Below are positions 7,982 through 10,969 of a stretch of DNA of 10,969 nt, piece after piece. Numbering within the stretch: position 1 is the stretch's first letter; each line of letters starts with the position of its first letter. The translations under genes and the position numbers were made by a program. The stretch lies in the NCBI GenBank assembly GCA_030147305.1, contig JASLAE010000096.1, positions 1-10,969 of the forward strand, given 5' to 3'. A model generated the notes under the pieces. The model saw nothing but the letters and a program-made list of their open reading frames with translations, was not told the origin of the DNA and searched no databases. This stretch comes from Cesiribacter sp. (lineage in GTDB: Bacteria > Bacteroidota > Bacteroidia > Cytophagales > Cyclobacteriaceae).

Positions 7982-8305
7982 GCAAAATAGCGGATAAAAA
8001 GTGGAGGAGTCCGAAGGATTTGGACGTACCCTAATGCTTTGCACGCCCTTATAATACGTGCACATGCCCTACAGGCGGCCCTTAAGCAAACGGCAAGGTA
8101 TAATAATGAAAAAGATTGCCCTGCAAACGCGGCAAGCCTGGGCTAGCAAGCATGCATTTCAAACGCACACCAGGCCAGGCTCCATATACAGCCCCTGGTA
8201 ACTATAAACGCCATTTTTCCTGAGCTTCTGGTCAGTAAGTAGTTGTAATGCCAGTCAGTCCACTGGCGTTGTAAACGCGGGACATAGCTCTGGATCCTGA
8301 GAATG
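7982..8305. other. Intergenic region with an imperfect hairpin
   Basis: This stretch between the end of the proline dehydrogenase gene and the lysS promoter shows no convincing gene. It contains an inverted repeat, arms 8243-8255 and 8262-8274 around the loop CAGTCC. As plus-strand RNA it forms 13 pairs including three G-U pairs; as minus-strand RNA three of these become mismatches. No T run follows on either side, so it is not a standard terminator. No clear terminator for the proline dehydrogenase gene is seen. Confidence 0.45.
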
Positions 8306-9508
8306 CTAAATTAGCCCTATACCCCTGCGTTGCATTTCTTTTTTGATCAGTGAAAACTCACGGCTGCTTTGGCCGGCAACTGACGTATTTTCCTGTGCCC
8401 TGCGAAACAGGTAAGGCATTACTTTTTCAATGGGGCCGTAGGGTACATATTTCACCACATTGTAGCCATTGGCAGCCAGTGTATAAGAGAGGTTGTCACT
8501 CATGCCATAGAGCTGGGCAAAATAGAAGCGCTTGTCGTCACTTTTCACGCCATGTTTTCCCATTAAAATGGCCAGCAGCTGGTTGCTGTATTCATTGTGC
8601 GAACCAGAACAGAGTGCGATCCGCTGCTTGTTGTCGAGGCAAAATTTAAGTGCCTGGTTGTACAGATCGTCCGAGGCCTGTTTGGTAGGATTGATCGGGT
8701 CGGGGTAGTTTAATTCCGCTGCCCGTGCCCGTTCCTTCTCCATATAAGCGCCCCGAACCAGTTTGGCACCCAGCTGAATGCCGTGCATAGTGGCAAAGTG
8801 CATGGCATCCTGCAGTAGCTTAAGGCCATCTGTCCGGTATAGCTGATAGGTGTTGTATACCACGGGGCGTTCCCCGTTGTATTTAAGCATCATCTCGTAC
8901 GTAAGGCTGTCAATGGTATCTTGTATCCAGGTTTCTTCTCCATCGACAAACACACTCACCCCAGCCTGGGCAGTGGCTTTGCAAATACTGTCCATGCGCT
9001 GGCGTACCCGCTCAAAAGCGGCTGCTTCAGCATCCGTTAGCTTTTCTTTGCGCTGTACTTTTTCCAGCAGCTCAAAAGGAGCCAGGCCTGTTACTTTAAA
9101 AACACAAAAGGGAAGGTGGTCAGAATTCTTTGCTTTTTCTACCGTCCGCAAAATTTCCGCTGTGGTTGCATCAAAACCCTGTTCGGTCTTTTCACCTTCA
9201 ACAGAATAGTCGAGTATGGTCTTAATGCCGAAGCGTGCCAGTGCCTGTACCGTTACCTCACTTTCCTGTATGGTTTCGCCCCCGCAGAATTGTTCAAAAA
9301 CAGTGTGCTTTACAGCGCCTTTGATGGGGAGGCCCAGCTGAAAGGAAAGCTTGAGCAAGGCCGTACCTGCTTTGGTCAGCAGGTTGTTGTTCATAGAAGC
9401 GAATACGAGATATTTCTTGCGCAGGGCTTTGTTTGACTGGGCTGCAAAGGCCGTTTTGGTGTCATCAAAAAGGAGTTGTTGTGGGTGCGAGGGCGCTACC
9501 GGATCCAT
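8306..9508 (-). CDS. Monofunctional proline dehydrogenase (FAD-dependent)
   Basis: It oxidises proline to 1-pyrroline-5-carboxylate with FAD and passes electrons to the respiratory chain, the first step of proline catabolism; it probably associates with the inner face of the membrane. With the ATG at 9508 it has 400 residues and only the dehydrogenase barrel, with no aldehyde dehydrogenase domain as in PutA. Family motifs are VFVDGEETW (186-194), KLVRGAYMEKER (249-260), AQLYGMSDNLSY (331-342) and YVPYGPIEKVMPYLFRRAQEN (354-374, Tyr366, Arg369 and Arg370 being the expected proline-binding YxxRR). The frame extends eight codons up to a TTG at 9532, but that codon overlaps the -7 promoter box, so ATG 9508 is preferred. 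The partner pyrroline-5-carboxylate dehydrogenase is not in the window. The gene is monocistronic as far as can be seen. Confidence 0.95.
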   Translation of the reverse strand: MDPVAPSHPQQLLFDDTKTAFAAQSNKALRKKYLVFASMNNNLLTKAGTALLKLSFQLGLPIKGAVKHTVFEQFCGGETIQESEVTVQALARFGIKTILDYSVEGEKTEQGFDATTAEILRTVEKAKNSDHLPFCVFKVTGLAPFELLEKVQRKEKLTDAEAAAFERVRQRMDSICKATAQAGVSVFVDGEETWIQDTIDSLTYEMMLKYNGERPVVYNTYQLYRTDGLKLLQDAMHFATMHGIQLGAKLVRGAYMEKERARAAELNYPDPINPTKQASDDLYNQALKFCLDNKQRIALCSGSHNEYSNQLLAILMGKHGVKSDDKRFYFAQLYGMSDNLSYTLAANGYNVVKYVPYGPIEKVMPYLFRRAQENTSVAGQSSREFSLIKKEMQRRGIGLI

Positions 9509-9529
9509 AATTTCAAACGTTGTAGGGGG

Positions 9530-9561
9530 CAAATATACGAGTGTACGCAGCTACCATCCAA
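9530..9561 (-). promoter_or_regulatory. Bacteroidota-type promoter of the proline dehydrogenase gene
   Basis: On the minus strand TATATTTG (9530-9537) matches TAnnTTTG exactly, and a TTG (9559-9561) lies 21 bases upstream, matching the spacing of the Bacteroidota -33/-7 promoter. Transcription would start near 9522-9525, leaving a leader of about 15 bases before ATG 9508. This is the best promoter in the window. Confidence 0.68.
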
Positions 9562-9771
9562 TTGGCTATGTAAATTAAGCTTCAAGATATCAGGAGGGAA
9601 TAGATTTTTAGGAGCATTGCCTATCTTTATTCATCTTTCCAGAATAATCTTTACAGTTACAGGCAAAAGCGTAACATTGTCTTAACAAAATCAGTATAAA
9701 CAGTTTGATAGAATTCACTGCTATAACGCATACTTGAATAAGTTTTTCCCTCAATTCACTTTTGATTATTT

Positions 9772-10674
9772 ATGAAGAAGATTTCTTACTCTCTCCTGAG
9801 CCTGTTTGTCGTGGCTTTGCTTTTTATAACCGGTTGCAAAGATGATGATGCTGCCAGTACTGAGCCTACCATTACCCTTGATGGAGCACAGGGCGAGTCT
9901 ATTTCCGTAGATCCAGGCCAGGCCGTAGAATTTAATGTGGTGGTGAATACACCTGCAGGCTTTTCTTCGCTGCAAATTACCAAAGATGGCGGGGTAACTG
10001 AAGAGCCTGTTGTGATCAATGGCGCCGATGGTGAAACCGGCCACCAGCATCCCTTTTCTTTTTCACCCTCTATAGAAGAAGCCGGCGAAACCATTGTTTT
10101 TACCTTTGAGGCTACCGACAATGAAGGCAGAGAGGTTTCAGATACTTATAGCGTTACTGTTAATTCGCCTACCATCAGCTCTTACGAAAATGTGGTAATT
10201 GGTGGCCGGTTCAACAAGGAGGTTGGTAATTTCTACAGCATGCTCGATAACACGACCTATCTGTATGAAGAAGCCCTAGATCATCCTGAACGCATAGACT
10301 TCCTCTACTACTACAACGAGGAGAAACAGTTTACCATTACTGCGCCTTCAGATGAGTATGCCCGTATTGTATATAATGCCAGCATACCGCTTACAGGTAT
10401 GGAAAATCAGACTTTCTTTGCCCGAAGCAGCGCAGATTATAGTGCCATTACCGAGCCTGAGCATATTATAGATGCCTGGAACAATACGAAAGAAGCAGAG
10501 CCACTTACAGTGCTCCACTTTATTGAAATAGGCGATGTGTTTGTTTTTCAGTTGGATCCGTCAAGAGGCTCTCGCTATGGCATTGCAGAGGTTACAGACT
10601 TGTTTAATGACCCTGCAGACCCTAAAACAAGAACCGTAACCCTGAGCATTAAAATTACAATGCAGGCACAGTAA
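9772..10674 (+). CDS. Surface lipoprotein of unknown function with Ig-like domain
   Basis: A 300-residue lipoprotein. The signal peptide has the basic start MKK, a hydrophobic core (residues 6-19) and the lipobox ITGC, with Cys22 as the lipidated residue. The next residues, KDDDA, fit the lipoprotein export signal (Lys followed by acidic residues) that sends Bacteroidota lipoproteins to the outer face of the outer membrane. Residues about 32-132 look like an Ig-like beta sandwich (start PTITLDG, end TYSVTVNSP). Residues about 138-300 form a second domain rich in Tyr and acidic residues (IDFLYYYNEEKQFTI, 175-189) that I cannot assign. No catalytic motif is seen, so a binding or structural role is plausible. 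It is transcribed away from the proline dehydrogenase gene across a 263-base spacer and followed by a strong terminator, so it is probably a single-gene unit. Confidence 0.88.
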   Translation: MKKISYSLLSLFVVALLFITGCKDDDAASTEPTITLDGAQGESISVDPGQAVEFNVVVNTPAGFSSLQITKDGGVTEEPVVINGADGETGHQHPFSFSPSIEEAGETIVFTFEATDNEGREVSDTYSVTVNSPTISSYENVVIGGRFNKEVGNFYSMLDNTTYLYEEALDHPERIDFLYYYNEEKQFTITAPSDEYARIVYNASIPLTGMENQTFFARSSADYSAITEPEHIIDAWNNTKEAEPLTVLHFIEIGDVFVFQLDPSRGSRYGIAEVTDLFNDPADPKTRTVTLSIKITMQAQ

Positions 10675-10733
10675 CAGGAAAGCACCCCGCTTCTGTGAAG
10701 AAACAAGTGTAACCTGTAATTTAAAGCTTTAGT

Positions 10734-10768
10734 AAAAAAGCCCTGGATTTGATTCCAGGGCTTTTTTT
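10734..10768 (+). terminator. Strong, probably bidirectional rho-independent terminator
   Basis: AGCCCTGGA and TCCAGGGCT pair perfectly around the loop TTTGAT, and flanking A and T runs extend the stem to 14 pairs and supply a T tail. It lies 60 bases after the lipoprotein stop. Because an A run precedes the stem, it could also end transcription arriving from the right on the minus strand. Confidence 0.92.
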
Positions 10769-10969
10769 ATGGGTTACCAGCTTTGCCGGCCATTGGCTGG
10801 TGCGGGTGATAAAGCCTATACTGAAAATAGGCTAAAATCAACTTTGCCGGAATAAGTACAATTTATTGCACTAATTTCTTCATAACCTTCTCTCTGATAA
10901 TGAGTATGTAATGAGGTGCAAGAGGTCTTGTGCAGAAATGTATGTTGTAAAACCCAAAACAAGTGATTT
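10769..10969. other. Gene-free end of the window
   Basis: No gene can be supported here. The nonamer CTTTGCCGG occurs twice, 61 bases apart (10781-10789 and 10842-10850). A perfect six-base inverted repeat, AGCCTA...TAGGCT with a nine-base loop, lies between the copies (10813-10833). These could belong to the control region or the end of a gene beyond the window, or be chance. Confidence 0.35.

Noticed and set aside
7934..8065. A 44-residue N-terminal extension of LysS
   Set aside because: It is not synthetase-like, contains the TACCTTTG promoter box, and the length from ATG 7933 matches the family.
9622..9629. TATCTTTA as the lipoprotein gene's -7 promoter box
   Set aside because: It misses the final G, lies about 140 bases from the ATG, and has no TTG at the right distance.
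1..10969. Search for CRISPR arrays, insertion sequences, tRNA genes and long direct repeats
   Set aside because: No regularly spaced repeats, transposase-like frames, terminal inverted repeats or tRNA-like cloverleaf arms were seen by eye.

Overview
The window looks like chromosomal DNA from a member of the Bacteroidota, most plausibly Cytophagales-like. The signs are: two upstream sites matching the Bacteroidota -7 promoter motif TAnnTTTG (before lysS and the proline dehydrogenase gene), mostly absent Shine-Dalgarno sequences, a lipoprotein whose mature end (Cys-Lys-Asp-Asp-Asp) matches the Bacteroidota surface-export signal, and a lysyl-tRNA synthetase with the long C-terminal extension usual in this phylum. 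The genus cannot be fixed from the sequence alone. I see no rRNA, tRNA, CRISPR array, insertion sequence or phage gene.

Layout. Bases 1-5688 hold a carbohydrate group on the minus strand. In transcription order it is a 745-residue fusion of a family-1-like glycoside hydrolase with an RmlD-type sugar-nucleotide reductase (3451-5688), a GT-B glycosyltransferase (974-2212) and UDP-galactopyranose mutase glf (1-902, cut by the window edge). A plus-strand gene (2551-3300) sits between the fusion gene and the glycosyltransferase. It encodes an unrecognised protein that looks like a PD-(D/E)XK-type nuclease fold followed by a possible winged helix. Bases 6138-9508 hold two housekeeping genes on the minus strand, lysS with its terminator and promoter, and a monofunctional proline dehydrogenase with a good promoter. 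Bases 9772-10768 hold a plus-strand surface lipoprotein of unknown function and a strong terminator. The last 200 bases have no gene.

How the genes may work together. Glf makes UDP-galactofuranose, the glycosyltransferase has the fold of a nucleotide-sugar-dependent transferase, and the fusion protein joins a retaining glycosidase-like domain to a nucleotide-sugar reductase domain. Together they suggest a small module for a galactofuranose-containing or related surface glycan; this is inference. LysS, proline dehydrogenase and the lipoprotein are separate units with no visible link to that module.

The most interesting items are the GH1-RmlD fusion with its altered sugar-binding motifs and the nuclease-like gene that splits the sugar group. 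Three starts were corrected. Two long reading frames open with TTG (2269 and 9532) and one open frame runs upstream of lysS; internal ATGs at 2212, 9508 and 7933 fit better.
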